DNA of 64,000 bases from Endomychus coccineus (GCA_958510875.1 OY294072.1:2542001-2606000), one strand, 5' to 3'. Shown: positions 33,560 to 45,450, numbered from the stretch's first letter. Numbers and translations are program-made. The notes: generated by a model from the letters alone, not told the origin.

Positions 33560-33832
33560 AGTAGGTATCCCCTTACTTGGGGCGGCCAGACAGGGAGCCT
33601 TATCAGATGTAGGCAATCAGTGATACACTCGTGCATGCGCGGTATGCCCAGACAGGTATCGGTAAGTACTGACCCTGTATTACCGGCCTGGGTAGACGGT
33701 TAGGGTGTGGTCTCGCCTCTAACCTCTAGGTGTTACCGGGTAGACGGCTAGGGCTTGATCGTTCAAGGTGGACAGCAAGCAATATGTGAGGTTAGGGATA
33801 ACTTCAATGTAAAGCAGCATCAAAATATTTTT

Positions 33833-33901
33833 CTACACACGGGAATCGAACCCGAGAAATGAAATCCAAAGCCAATTCCTTAACCGCTCAGCTATGGAGG
33901 A
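33833..33901 (-). other. tRNA-like Pol III box pair (P2 left arm)
   Basis: The reverse copy of the 6168 sequence, with B-box GGTTCGATTCC and the A-box-like TAGCTGAGCGG preserved. The T-arm reads CGGGTTCGATTCCCG, better paired than in P0. Confidence 0.5.
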
Positions 33902-34213
33902 ATTGAGAACAAGCGATTTTAATGTTGTAGATATAACCGCAGGGTACCCGGTCTGAGTGATAAGTGCGAGTATATTGCAGTCTATATGATGCAGGTAATT
34001 GTTTTACATGACGTTAGTCATGCAGGTATGTCACGAAGCGAGGTATGGAATGTGAGACTTCATAGCGCTAGCCCATAGGGGTTTTGAAATAGTGTTATTT
34101 GTACATGTCGTCAGTCACGTGATTTTTGAAAGAGACCGGGCATTCATCGGAGGTATCATGGGAGGGCTGCTGTTCCTTGAATACATAGATGGAATGTTAT
34201 ATATAGTATAGAA

Positions 34214-34582
34214 ATGATATCTTCTGCATCTCTCTCAAACGCGATGTTTATAAGGAAATTACTTTCAAAAACGTTTATTCAAGCTGTCTGTACCTTACTT
34301 GATTGCTATATTACAAAATGCAATTTCAATCATCTTAAACATATATGGAAATTATTTTTAGTATACAAAATGGAGTTGGGAGACTTCAATGGGGTATGGA
34401 ATGTGAGGTTATACAGATTGTTTATGTATGACGTTATTCATGTGAATTTGAATGAAGCTGGCGCGATCTCCAACGAGACAGGTGTGTATGTGAGGTTATA
34501 CAGAGTGTGCAGGTATAATGATGTCTATCACGCAGGTCTTCAGCGAGGTATCTACCTTGCAGGAGCCTTCAATGAAATGTGA
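34214..34582 (+). CDS. Hypothetical protein in P2 left arm
   Basis: A 122-aa frame (MISSASLSNAMFIRKLLSKT onward), identical to the one in the right arm and near-identical to the longer P0 frame at 5394-5888, which reads through the stop here. A TATATATAGTATAG stretch lies just upstream. Reality as a gene is uncertain. Confidence 0.3.
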   Translation: MISSASLSNAMFIRKLLSKTFIQAVCTLLDCYITKCNFNHLKHIWKLFLVYKMELGDFNGVWNVRLYRLFMYDVIHVNLNEAGAISNETGVYVRLYRVCRYNDVYHAGLQRGIYLAGAFNEM

Positions 34583-36522
34583 GGTTGTTTGTACATGCCG
34601 TTAGTCGCAGGGTTTTGTCTGAGTTATAATGATATCGTACGCGGCGCATTGTCTGCCCCCACAAGTCTTCAATAAGGGGATCATAACATCTAACATGTGA
34701 TAGTTTACAAAAATGCTGCTTCTCATAATAGCGATATTATGAAGCGTTTGCAGAAATAACTATTGAATCATCTAAGGACTTTTTGCTTGATTAGTACTAG
34801 CGAGTACAATATTCGTTATAATATTATAAGTATGGTTCATTAGCTTACTTGTGCGATAAGGTTGTGTTAAATCATGTCCAACAGCAATGTATTCAACTTG
34901 GAATTATCGTAATGATGCGCGATCCTTCAATGTTAAAGAAGTTTCATAAGTTATCCGAAAGTAATATGAATATATTAAATGTTTTTCCAAAATTAGTTCC
35001 GAAGTAAACATAATTCGCTATAATATTCATTCATGTATGTTACATGAATTAGCCTATATAATTCAAATAAGGTTGAACAATATTCACTATCATATTTTGC
35101 GGTAGAGCTACAGCTCGCTCGAGAGAGATAAGAAAGATACGCCGATCACCTTCAAACGCGATGAGAATACTTTATTTTAAATCACACATATAGTATGTAT
35201 ATATTCGAATCATATTGATTGTAAATCGCATAATATGATCCGAAATCTAGCTGCTGCTGGGGTGTAGCCCTATACAGAATCTAGACGAAGCGGTGTTACG
35301 CATCACGATGATTATTAGAACTGTCTGTACAGCTCGATTGCTATATAACAAAATACATTTTTTTAATCATCTTAAACATATAGATGTGCTAATATAATTT
35401 TTTCAGTATACAAAAATATACTAATAAAACATTTTTCATCGACACACATTTCTTCATAGGATAGTTGGCTTTTTATAAAATTCAATCAATTTCAATGGGA
35501 AACATATATGCGAGGGAGTTTTATAGAGATCGAACTCATTTCCCCAACCTCCCAAGAGGTAGAACTATGATGAGGAATAGATGTGGATAATAACCATATG
35601 AATATCTTCATAAGCGCTAATCTATACGACATTCAAACACGTGCTTCATAAAAGTCTGAATATTGAGTAGAGCTATAGTATCTTCTTCATAAGCGATCAT
35701 TATCATCATTCAGACACTTGTTTAGCACGTGATTCAACAGCCTGGCATCATCGTTCACGAACTATGATGGGCTGATGAGGAATAAAATACCAATAATAAT
35801 TATATAAATATCTCCATTAGCAATCTGTACTATTTTCCTTCACGAGCACGACTTTTACAAACTCCATACGTTCGCGTAAAAGATTATAATGATAAACACA
35901 TTTTTGTTCACGGGTTTACATAATCATATGAATATCTTCATAAACGCTAATCTATATGACATTCAAGCACGTGATTCAACAGCCTGGCATCATCGTTCAC
36001 GAACTATGATGGTTCGATGAGGACTCAAACATTGAACAGATGAATCTTTGAGGTTAAATATCTGCTGTAGAAATTACCCCACTTTTATTACCTTTTATTT
36101 GAGAATATCGATATCTCCCATGTAACGGCTTATTGCCTAAAGCTATTTTGTATGCAACATTGTTATCATTTGCGAGCCTACGAGGGCCTGTGTATTGGTC
36201 GGTGCTAAATGAATATGTTTGACTATTATTACCTCTAGATTTATTTGAGATTCTTCAAGTTTGAGATTGATAACCCACATGAAGAAAGAAGCTTCAACGA
36301 ATTGATAGGTTATTTATTATTTTCATATTCGCTATTCTGAATGTGACAACTTTATCGGCTTCAACACTCGAGATAAGAGAGAATATTTACCGCTGATGTA
36401 GGGAAAATCAATATGATGCATACAAATTGGGGTGGGTGAGAACATCAGAACTATAGCTTTATGTGTATCGAAATACATAAGGATTTTGACGAGTAAGTGG
36501 TGTTTTATTGAATTGAAGATCC

Positions 36523-36650
36523 GGCGACCATCGTTCACGAACGATGATGACGTCACTGCTTCAAGCCAATGACAGTAACTGATTCAATCCGGCGACCATA
36601 GTTTACGAACGATGATGACGTCATCATCGTTCACGAACTATGATGGGCTA
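36523..36650. repeat. Palindromic TGACGTCA block (P2)
   Basis: Two to three copies of the GATGATGACGTCATCATC palindrome with ATCCGGCGACCATAG spacers. From the last copy inward the sequence is the same as P1 (GATGGGCTAATGAGGAATAA); outward it is unrelated to P1 beyond the block. Confidence 0.85.
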
Positions 36651-36735
36651 ATGAGGAATAAAATGTGAATAATCATAATGTTTGTAATACATTCATGCAC
36701 ATGTTTTATCGCATGATTCAACACATGCTTTAACA

Positions 36736-37245
36736 TTCAGACACGTGTTTCAGACATGTGTTTCAACATTCAGACATGTGTTTCAACATTCAGACACGTG
36801 TTTCAGCATTCAGACACGTGTTTCAGCATTCAGACACGTGTTTCAGACACGTGTTTCAGCATTCAGACACGTGTTTCAACATTCAGACACGTGTTTCAGA
36901 CACGTGTTCCAACATTCAGACATGTGTTTCAACATTCAGACACGTGTTTCAGCATTCAGACACGTGTTTCAGACACGTGTTTCAACATTCAGACACGTGT
37001 TTCAGCATTCAGACACGTGTTCCAGACACGTGTTTCAACATTCAGACACGTGTTTCAGCATTCAGACACGTGTTTCAGACACGTGTTTCAACATTCAGAC
37101 ACGTGTTTCAGCATTCAGACACGTGTTTCAGACACGTGTTTCAACATTCAGACACGTGTTTCAGCATTCAGACACGTGTTTCAGCATTCAGACACGTGTT
37201 TCAGACATTCAGACACGTGTTTCAGCATTCAGACACGTGTTCCAG
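36736..37245. repeat. CACGTG tandem array upstream of the P2 ATPase
   Basis: About 29 units of the 20/13-bp repeat. A TATATAAA box follows at ~37349, 24 bp before the ATPase ATG. Open frames across the array in all three frames are artefacts. Confidence 0.95.
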
Positions 37246-37372
37246 CATTCATACCTATTTAACATGTATTTGATACCTGATTTTGACAGAAGCGTAGAAG
37301 CACCTAACCGCGTGATCCGACATACACAATATAACATCATCATCTAGTATATAAACAAATGCTTATTAACAT

Positions 37373-38092
37373 ATGTTCCAGTATGATTTCGATTCGCCTT
37401 CAGGCATGATGAAGATTGTTAAGCAAAAAGACTCGTTGAGTATTATGAACTTAGGGTCAAGCAATGAGAATGTTGAACAACCACAACGTCACAGCTCTTT
37501 GCTGCCTAATACTCTACGAACAATAATCTGTGGTCCAAGTAATTGTGGGAAAACAAATGTGATGTTATCTCTATTGTTAGATGCAAACGGTCTGAAATTT
37601 GAAAACGTGTACATATATTCAAAGTCTTTACACCAGCCAAAATACCAGTTACTAAAGGAGACATTGAAGAAAATTGAGGGGCTTGGATATTTTCCTTGTA
37701 CCGAAAGTGATGAGGTCATAGACCCCACAGAAGCGAGACCTAATTCGATAATAATATTCGATGACGTGATGTTTGAGAAACAGCAGAAAATTCGTGCTTA
37801 TTTTTCAAGAGGGAGACACAACTCAATTGATAGTTTCTATCTTTGTCAGTCTTTTGCTAAATGTCCAAAACATGGGTTGCGCGACAATGCCAATTGCTTG
37901 ATTATTTTCAAACAGGATGAGCTCAATTTGAAGCATATATTCACCGATCATGTAAGTACCGACATGTCACTCGAAAAATTCAAAGAGATATGTAGCGTAT
38001 GTTGGAAAGATAAATATGGATTCCTTATGATAAACAAAGACTGTGATATGAACAAAGGACGTTATCGCAAAGGTTTTGATAGTTATATCTAA
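37373..38092 (+). CDS. FtsK/HerA-like packaging ATPase (P2, intact)
   Basis: 239 aa, almost identical to P1. Walker A GPSNCGKT and Walker B-like IIIFDDVMF are intact. The C-terminus ends two residues earlier through a changed stop context. The TATATAAA at ~37349 and the CACGTG array upstream are the likely promoter and enhancer. Confidence 0.9.
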   Translation: MFQYDFDSPSGMMKIVKQKDSLSIMNLGSSNENVEQPQRHSSLLPNTLRTIICGPSNCGKTNVMLSLLLDANGLKFENVYIYSKSLHQPKYQLLKETLKKIEGLGYFPCTESDEVIDPTEARPNSIIIFDDVMFEKQQKIRAYFSRGRHNSIDSFYLCQSFAKCPKHGLRDNANCLIIFKQDELNLKHIFTDHVSTDMSLEKFKEICSVCWKDKYGFLMINKDCDMNKGRYRKGFDSYI

Positions 38093-38141
38093 CATCTAAC
38101 ATGTATATATACTTTCATTTGAAATAGACAACCCGCTCAGC

Positions 38142-39197
38142 ATGGACGTGGGTGTGAGTAACATGCTTAAAGAAAAACAACAATTGAAGAAAAAAATTTG
38201 GGAGTTAGCAAACGTTGTGAGGAAAAAATATATGGCTGTGAAATTGGGTAAAGCTGAAAATGATGAGATTCTAGATAATATGTTCAGGAATGTATCTAAA
38301 CCTCTGGAGGAAATTGCGAGAAATGCTGAAATAATCAAACAAAATTCGTTGGTTAAACCTGAAAGTATTGTTTCTACAGCAACACAAATGGAGAACATAC
38401 CAATCCCAAATATTGTAACTGAAGGTGAAGAATTCGTATATAACCCCCAAGATACTGAGGAGGATGTGTTTACACCCGAACCTACTATCGATCAGATTCG
38501 TGAAGAATTCAGAAAACATAAGAAAGATAATGCAGCGGCTACAGAGGAGTTTCTGCAACAATACCCCACATTAGCACGTTATTACTTGGAAGGATTCCTA
38601 TTGGATGATGATGTTAAGAGATATGATGATAAAATGGGTTTGCAATATAATTCAACTTTAGACAAATGGTTCATGGGTAATCAACCTATAGAAATTGATA
38701 GTGAGAGTAATATAATTATCAAGGGTACTCCGTTCAAAGGTACCACAGGACTGTATAATTTGATATTTTACAAAGATGTTCTACCTGATACTTACACTGT
38801 GGAAGATGGGAAAAATTACAGTCAAATGATGGAAATGACTAGTGTCCAAAGACGTAATAACGATCCAGCTGATCGAATAAGATACACAGTGAAATACAAA
38901 CATGTACTGAAACCTTTGATCAATTCCATGAAAAAACCCAGAGCCAAAACATACACTGGAAGTGCATATATCAAAAATGATATGCTTGAATATAACGAGA
39001 AGCCTATCGAATATATTTTTTGGGATGACGTTAACGAAATGGTGGATAGACTGAGACTTCTTGTTGCATCCTCGCATGCCGGTAACCATAATGAGATAAT
39101 CTCTATAATAGAAGAATTGATAGAGGCAGGGGTAATTGAACAAAAACCTGGTGTAAGACAAATTCATCTCAGTTATAAAGATGGTTTCAATGGATAA
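38142..39197 (+). CDS. ~350-aa conserved Polinton core protein (P2, intact)
   Basis: 351 aa and the reference copy for this gene. Residues 1-70 are a charged coiled coil (MLKEKQQLKKKIWELANVVR). Residues ~100-150 are acidic (EEDVFTPEPTIDQIREEFRK). Then come YYLEGFLLDDDVKRYDDKMG, a KGTPFKGTTGLYNLIFYKD segment conserved in P4 (YSAKGTPGLYDLIFYKT), and a C-terminal helical part (VDRLRLLVASSHAGN). No named family. It ends in an overlap with the MDKFGR gene. Confidence 0.75.
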   Translation: MDVGVSNMLKEKQQLKKKIWELANVVRKKYMAVKLGKAENDEILDNMFRNVSKPLEEIARNAEIIKQNSLVKPESIVSTATQMENIPIPNIVTEGEEFVYNPQDTEEDVFTPEPTIDQIREEFRKHKKDNAAATEEFLQQYPTLARYYLEGFLLDDDVKRYDDKMGLQYNSTLDKWFMGNQPIEIDSESNIIIKGTPFKGTTGLYNLIFYKDVLPDTYTVEDGKNYSQMMEMTSVQRRNNDPADRIRYTVKYKHVLKPLINSMKKPRAKTYTGSAYIKNDMLEYNEKPIEYIFWDDVNEMVDRLRLLVASSHAGNHNEIISIIEELIEAGVIEQKPGVRQIHLSYKDGFNG

Positions 39198-39834
39198 GTT
39201 TGGCAGAGCCTCCTCTTCCATGTGGATATATGATACAAATGTATTTAATAATAATTTCAAACAAGTTCACGGACAAGGATTATTCCTAACGAGCGATGGA
39301 AGTTATGATATGGAAAATCGTAGATTGTGTAACGTAAAATCACCGAATGATGATGGAGATGTTGCAAATAAAGTGTATGTTGATAAATTAACACACAAAC
39401 TGAATCTGAAAACGGAAACCAGTCTTAAAGATACCTTCAATGTTAGGGTTGATAATTTGATCAAAGATATCAACAAGGATCTGGATGAACATAACTTAAC
39501 GAATGATAAGGTTATTCTCAACATTGATAAACATCTGATGGACATTCAGAATAAATATAATGAAATGGGAATCTATATAAAATCAGAGTATAAAACAATC
39601 AGTGATAGTGTGAGGGAGAACAGAAATGAATTGGAAGAGATCAATAACACATTTAACAGTATGAACATGCGTCTAAATGACATTACTAGTAAAGTGGAGG
39701 CGTTAAAACGACGGATGACATCTGTGGAACCTTCTAAGAAGAGACCTTCATCATCCACAACATCAAAGCAGGCCTCTGTGAAACGTATATCTCCAAATCC
39801 TGTGAATATACCCAAAAAATCAATTCTACACTAG
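39190..39834 (+). CDS. Coiled-coil 'MDKFGR' protein (P2, intact)
   Basis: 214 aa from the second ATG; the upstream ATG at 39181 would add three residues. Same architecture as P1: N-terminal globular part, long heptad helices (NELEEINNTFNSMNMRLNDI) and a basic Ser-rich tail. A few substitutions relative to P1. Confidence 0.75.
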   Translation: MDKFGRASSSMWIYDTNVFNNNFKQVHGQGLFLTSDGSYDMENRRLCNVKSPNDDGDVANKVYVDKLTHKLNLKTETSLKDTFNVRVDNLIKDINKDLDEHNLTNDKVILNIDKHLMDIQNKYNEMGIYIKSEYKTISDSVRENRNELEEINNTFNSMNMRLNDITSKVEALKRRMTSVEPSKKRPSSSTTSKQASVKRISPNPVNIPKKSILH

Positions 39835-39851
39835 ATTTCCACATTGATAAG

Positions 39852-40130
39852 ATGAGTGAAAACAAGTTGTTCATGAGCTTCATGAGCACAGAAGAAAGAA
39901 CTTTCACCAGCGTCGAACATACATAAAAGGACTTCAATATAGGTGGAAGGGGTAGGAATATACAATACGACTAGAACGATGAATCAAGAGTCAAGATTGA
40001 GATATTTGAAACATATATTGTTAAGATTATACATAAGTCTTTTGTATTGAGAAAATTAATAAAAAATTATTTTGAGATCTTTGGTCTTCCTCCCACCCTC
40101 GTTAAATAACGGTGCAATCTTGAATTCTCA
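39852..40130 (+). pseudogene. Integrase stub and deletion scar (P2)
   Basis: The first ~35 codons of the integrase are recognisable by DNA similarity to 12172-12270, already degraded. Then ~0.9 kb is missing. The sequence resumes with the post-integrase spacer (GATATTTGAAACATATATTG onward, equal to P1 ~13220). P2 cannot make integrase and must have been mobilised in trans or deleted after insertion. Confidence 0.8.
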
Positions 40131-40139
40131 CCAGTCTGT

Positions 40140-40371
40140 ATGGGAGCGTGCGTGGAAGAAGTTGTTCTCAATACGCTTATAAACAAGCTCCCGATTGAAC
40201 TTCAAATCAATACTAGGGGCAAAATTAGAAGAACGGTTGAGGAGATTCAGGGTATCAATTCATTCGATAAAGCTTGCCGTCTACACGATATTTCATGCAA
40301 TATAACACTTATAATTGTAGCCAGTTATATTTGGAATTCCTCTCTAACTCTTCAGTTATGCTCGACTAACA
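40140..40371 (+). pseudogene. PLA2-protease deletion fusion (P2)
   Basis: The first part corresponds to PLA2 residues 1-~60 with changes (the GPGTKL loop is lost; ACRLHDIS remains). It jumps directly to the last ~25 codons of the protease (CAATATAACACTTATAATTG). About 0.9 kb is deleted, including the hydrophobic part, the slippery site and the catalytic His. Confidence 0.8.
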
Positions 40372-40415
40372 TTTATTAGTATATAGATAGATTGTTGGTG
40401 AAGTTTTCATCAATC

Positions 40416-41159
40416 ATGTCTCAGACGTTCACTATCACGGGTAAGAGCTCCCGCTTATCTGTAGATTTTCACCCACCTATAGAACTAGATCCTCATTCAT
40501 ATTATTCTATAGCACTTGTTGGTTTGCATACGTACAATAGCATCCCGAACATTGAAGAAGGTTTTAATAAATTTTATTATGAAGATGTGAAGGGTGAGGA
40601 AAAAGTAGTCACTATACCTACGGGGTCCTACGAGTTGACAGACATCGAAGATTTCATACAAAGTACAGTTTGTGGGATAGGAGTGAAGCAAGAAGAGCGT
40701 GACCGGAAATTATCAATAAAATCTAACAACAACACTCTACACACAGAGCTGAAGAGTGATTTTAAAGTGAATTTTATTCCTAAAGATAGTATAAGCGAAC
40801 TGTTGGGATTCAGCAAAAAGAAATTGACATCTCGTGAACTACACGTATCTGATCGACCTATAAACATAATCAAAGTTCAAACTATACGCGTAGAGTGTAA
40901 CTTAACCGCGGGAGCATATTATAACAATAAGATAGCTCATACGATATATGAGTTCTCACCTCTTGTACCACCTGGGTTTTCCATTGATATAGAGCCGAAG
41001 AATCTTATTCATCTACCGGTCATCAGCAAGACGTCCTTCGATAACATCACACTGAATATTCTAGATCAGAATTGGAAACCGGTAAATTTTCGTGGAGAAG
41101 AAATTATTATACGATTGAAATTGGAAAAGATCGTTAGGGATTATACCTCACAACAATAA
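40416..41159 (+). CDS. Penton-like minor capsid protein (P2, intact)
   Basis: 247 aa from MSQTFTITGKSS. A TATATAGATAG lies about 35 bp upstream. The C-terminus EEIIIRLKLEKIVRDYTSQQ, lost in P1, is present. The beta-rich sequence and place before the major capsid gene suggest the vertex (penton) protein. Confidence 0.7.
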   Translation: MSQTFTITGKSSRLSVDFHPPIELDPHSYYSIALVGLHTYNSIPNIEEGFNKFYYEDVKGEEKVVTIPTGSYELTDIEDFIQSTVCGIGVKQEERDRKLSIKSNNNTLHTELKSDFKVNFIPKDSISELLGFSKKKLTSRELHVSDRPINIIKVQTIRVECNLTAGAYYNNKIAHTIYEFSPLVPPGFSIDIEPKNLIHLPVISKTSFDNITLNILDQNWKPVNFRGEEIIIRLKLEKIVRDYTSQQ

Positions 41160-41411
41160 ATAATAATCCAATACTCACCACCACTCATTATATGAAAGGA
41201 ATTCAACTGAGAAGGTTGCAGTAGCCATCGCTTGAGAACATGGGTTTGGATTTTAGCAATAAAAGACATCTCCATAGTGGTCATCAGTCATTATCTACAA
41301 CGAGCTCGAGGGAGAAGGTTGCTTCTGCATCACTGTCATTGAAGAAGGAGAAGGTTGCTTCTGCATCACTATCATTGGAAAATATAAATTTTTTGAAGTC
41401 CCTTGGTTACA

Positions 41412-42614
41412 ATGTCGGAAAAACTTCAAATATTCAACGAGCCAAACTTCATTGAAGACATCATCCGGGAAGGAACTCATACCTACTATCCACACACAAC
41501 ATCTTTTGGCAACAGCGATGAAATTGAGATATCAATCAATCAACAAGATGTGTTGGTAGATTTGGCATCGTCTGCTTTATTCATCGAGGCAGAATTCCAG
41601 CCAGAAGCAAGTGGTGATGGTGAATGTAAACTAACGAATAATTTCGGAGCGTTTCTCTTCGAATATATTAGTTATGAATTGAATGGAAAAGAGATAGACA
41701 AAGTACGTGATCCTGGTATTGTCAGCACCATCAGAGCTTATCTAACATATGCCAAACATGAATCTATACCTCTAGCTATTTCTGGATGGTCATTTAAGGA
41801 TGCATTGAGTTCAGTCTACAATAATAAAATCAATTTATAGATACCGTTGAATTTTCTACTAGGCCTATTCATTGACTAAAACAAAGTCTTGAGTGGAAAA
41901 CATAAGCTGCGCTTGATAAGGTCTCGAACCGATAACGATTGCTATACCAATAGCACAGGTACGAAGAGGGCTAAAATAAATGTGAAGACGATAGCATTAG
42001 AAGTGCGACATGTGTTTCCAAGTGATCAGGTTAAATTTCAAATGTTGGAGAATTTGAGTGCTGAGAAGCCTATTTTGATTCCATTTCGCAGCTGGGATCT
42101 GCATGAAAATCCGTTGATGAAGGAGAGCACTCGTGACATTTGGGCTGTTAAAACTTCAATGAATTTGGAACGTCCCAGATATGTGATTTTAGCTTTCCAA
42201 ACTGATCGAAAAAATAATCCTGTTAAGCACAGTGCATATTTCGATAATATAAACTTGCTAAATGTAAAATTATACTTGAATTCAGAGTGTTATCCATATG
42301 AAGCAATGAAATTGAATTTCACCGACCAGCAATACGTGGAAGCATACCAGATGTACTATGATTTCCAGAAATCATTTTCAAATAAAATAATAAGCGAACC
42401 CATGTTGGATTATATAGCATTCAAGAATAGAGCAATTTTTGTGATTGACTGTTCAAAACAAAACGATGCTATAAAGTCATCAACAGTTGACGTCAAACTA
42501 GAGATGGAAAGTTTCCTGAATTTCCCCAAAAACACCAGGGCTTATTGCATCATCATTAACGATCGTATAATGGAGTATTCTCCAATTACAGGATCAGTTC
42601 GGAGTTTAGTGTGA
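41412..42614 (+). pseudogene. Major capsid protein (P2, two stops)
   Basis: 400 codons from MSEKLQIFNEPNF. TAG at 41838-41840 replaces a Trp codon (TGG in P1) and TAA at 41877-41879 replaces a Tyr codon. Otherwise the frame is open. These stops differ from those in P1, so the two copies decayed independently. Confidence 0.85.
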
Positions 42615-42769
42615 AGAACCATGAATCATAATGTTATTATTTTAATTCTAAATGTATTTTTCTAAATAAATGTTATTATTATTATTTTTGGTATTTTATT
42701 TATCTCACTTTCCCGCAAGACATCACAATAATGAACGAGCCGTTGGTAAAGTACAGTCCCTTGGATCAA

Positions 42770-42835
42770 CCCATCAGGATTGTAATCTAAATTATAAATA
42801 TCGCTTCAGAGTTAGAAACAAAAAATTTATGTTAC
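42770..42835 (+). pseudogene. Relic of DNA polymerase B gene (P2)
   Basis: Around 42776-42825 one frame reads HQDCNLNYKYRFRV, closely matching the HQNCNLNYKYRFVV zinc-motif segment of the P4 polymerase (near 54995-55035). The flanking sequence is not recognisable. The rest of the 42615-42970 interval is AT-rich with no other feature. Confidence 0.55.
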
Positions 42836-44769
42836 TATCTAATTAATAAATATAAATATACTTTTGTTTTATTACCTGTTTGCATATAATGTTCCTCAAA
42901 AGTGATTCAGATTATTATGTTATCTTTTCAATTATTATAATATGTAGTAGTAGTGGTTATAAGACAGTTTGCGGTAAATATTCTCTCTTATCTCGAGTGT
43001 TGAAGCCGATAAAGTTGTCACATTCAGAATAGCGAATATGAAAATAATAAATAACCTATCAATTCGTTGAAGCTTCTTTCTTCAATCTCAAACTTGAAGA
43101 ATCTCAAATAAATCTAGAGGTAATAATAGTCAAACATATTCATTTAGCACCGACCAACACACAGGCCCTCGTAGGCTCGCAAATGATAACAATGTTGCAT
43201 ACAAAATAGCTTTAGGCAATAAGCTGTTACATGGGAGATATCGATATTCTCAAATAAAAGGTAATAAAAGTGGGGTAATTTCTACAGCAGATATTTAACC
43301 TCAAAGATTCATCTGTTCAATGTTTGAGTCCTCATCGAACCATCATAGTTCGTGAACGATGATGCCAGGCTGTTGAATCACGTGCTTGAATGTCATATAG
43401 ATTAGCGTTTATGAAGATATTCATATGATTATGTGAACCCGTGAACAAAAATGTGTTTATCATTATAATCTTTTACGCGAACGTATGGAGTTTGTAAAAG
43501 TCGTGCTCGTGAAGGAAAATAGTACAGATTGCTAATGGAGATATTTATATAATTATTATTGGTATTTTATTCCTCATCAGCCCATCATAGTTCGTGAACG
43601 ATGATGCCAGGCTGTTGGATCACGTGCTAAACAAGTGTCTGAATGATGATAATGATCGCTCATGAAGAAGATACTATAGCTCTACTCAATATTCAGACTT
43701 TTATGAAGCACGTGTTTGAATGTCGTATAGATTAGCGCTTATGAAGATATTCATATGGTTATTATCCACATCTATTCCTCATCATAGTTCTACCTCTTGG
43801 GAGGTTGGGGAAATGAGTTCGATCTCTATAAAACTCCCTCGCATATATGTTTCCCATTGAAATTGATTGAATTTTATAAAAAGCCAACTATCCTATGAAG
43901 AAATGTGTGTCGATGAAAAATGTTTTATTAGTATATTTTTGTATACTGAAAAAATTATATTAGCACATCTATATGTTCAAGATGATTAAAAAAATGTATT
44001 TTGTTATATAGCAATCGAGCTGTACAGACAGTTCGAATAATCATCGTGATGCGTAACACCGCTTCGTCTAGATTCTGTATAGGGCTACACCCCAGCAGCA
44101 GCTAGATTTCGGATCATATTATGCGATTTACAATCAATATGATTCGAATATATACATACTATATGTGTGATTTAAAATAAAGTATTCTCATCGCGTTTGA
44201 AGGTGATCGGCGTATCTTTCTTATCTCTCTCGAGCGAGCTGTAGCTCTACCGCAAAATATGATAGTGAATATTGTTCAACCTTATTTGAATTATATAGGC
44301 TAATTTATGTAACATACATGAATGAATATTATAGCGAATTATGTTTACTTCGGAACTAATTTTGGAAAAACATTTAATATATTCATATTACTTTCGGATA
44401 ACTTATGAAACTACTTTAACATTGAAGGATCGCGCATCATTACGATAATTCCAAGTTGAATACATTGCTGTTGGACATGATTTAACACAACCTTATTGCA
44501 CAAGTAAGCTAATGATACATACTTATAATATTATAACGAATATTGTACTCGCTAGTACTAATCAAGCAAAAAGTCCTTAGATGATTTAATAGTTATTTCT
44601 GCAAACGCTTCATAATATCGCTATTATGAGAAGCAGCATTTTTGTAAACTATCACATGTTAGATGTTATGATCCCCTTATTGAAGACTTGTGGGGGCAGA
44701 CAATGCGCCGCGTACGATATCATTATAACTCAGACAAAACCCTGCGACTAACGGCATGTACAAACAACC

Positions 44770-45138
44770 TCACATTTCATTGAAGGCTCCTGCAAGGTAG
44801 ATACCTCGCTGAAGACCTGCGTGATAGACATCATTATACCTGCACACTCTGTATAACCTCACATACACACCTGTCTCGTTGGAGATCGCGCCAGCTTCAT
44901 TCAAATTCACATGAATAACGTCATACATAAACAATCTGTATAACCTCACATTCCATACCCCATTGAAGTCTCCCAACTCCATTTTGTATACTAAAAATAA
45001 TTTCCATATATGTTTAAGATGATTGAAATTGCATTTTGTAATATAGCAATCAAGTAAGGTACAGACAGCTTGAATAAACGTTTTTGAAAGTAATTTCCTT
45101 ATAAACATCGCGTTTGAGAGAGATGCAGAAGATATCAT
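44770..45138 (-). CDS. Hypothetical protein in P2 right arm
   Basis: The protein is identical to that of 34214-34582. Perfect identity between arms fits homogenisation of terminal repeats during replication rather than independent selection. Confidence 0.3.
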   Translation of the reverse strand: MISSASLSNAMFIRKLLSKTFIQAVCTLLDCYITKCNFNHLKHIWKLFLVYKMELGDFNGVWNVRLYRLFMYDVIHVNLNEAGAISNETGVYVRLYRVCRYNDVYHAGLQRGIYLAGAFNEM

Positions 45139-45450
45139 TTCTATACTATATATAACATTCCATCTATGTATTCAAGGAACAGCAGCCCTCCCATGATACC
45201 TCCGATGAATGCCCGGTCTCTTTCAAAAATCACGTGACTGACGACATGTACAAATAACACTATTTCAAAACCCCTATGGGCTAGCGCTATGAAGTCTCAC
45301 ATTCCATATCTCGCTTCGTGACATACCTGCATGACTAACGTCATGTAAAACAATTACCTGCATCATATAGACTGCAATATACTCGCACTTATCACTCAGA
45401 CCGGGTACCCTGCGGTTATATCTACAACATTAAAATCGCTTGTTCTCAAT

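Larger units (their letters stand above)
33560..36393. repeat. P2 left terminal inverted repeat
   Basis: 2.83 kb, matching 42971-45792 in reverse. It includes the tRNA-like pair of boxes, the small conserved frame 34214-34582 and two copies of the ~320-bp repeat near 35740-36020. The region 34700-35650 shows nothing else recognisable. Confidence 0.9.

Noticed and set aside
36736..37245. CRISPR-like array
   Set aside because: The spacers are the same 7-bp sequence or absent, the repeat is 13-20 bp, and the context is eukaryotic with no cas genes.
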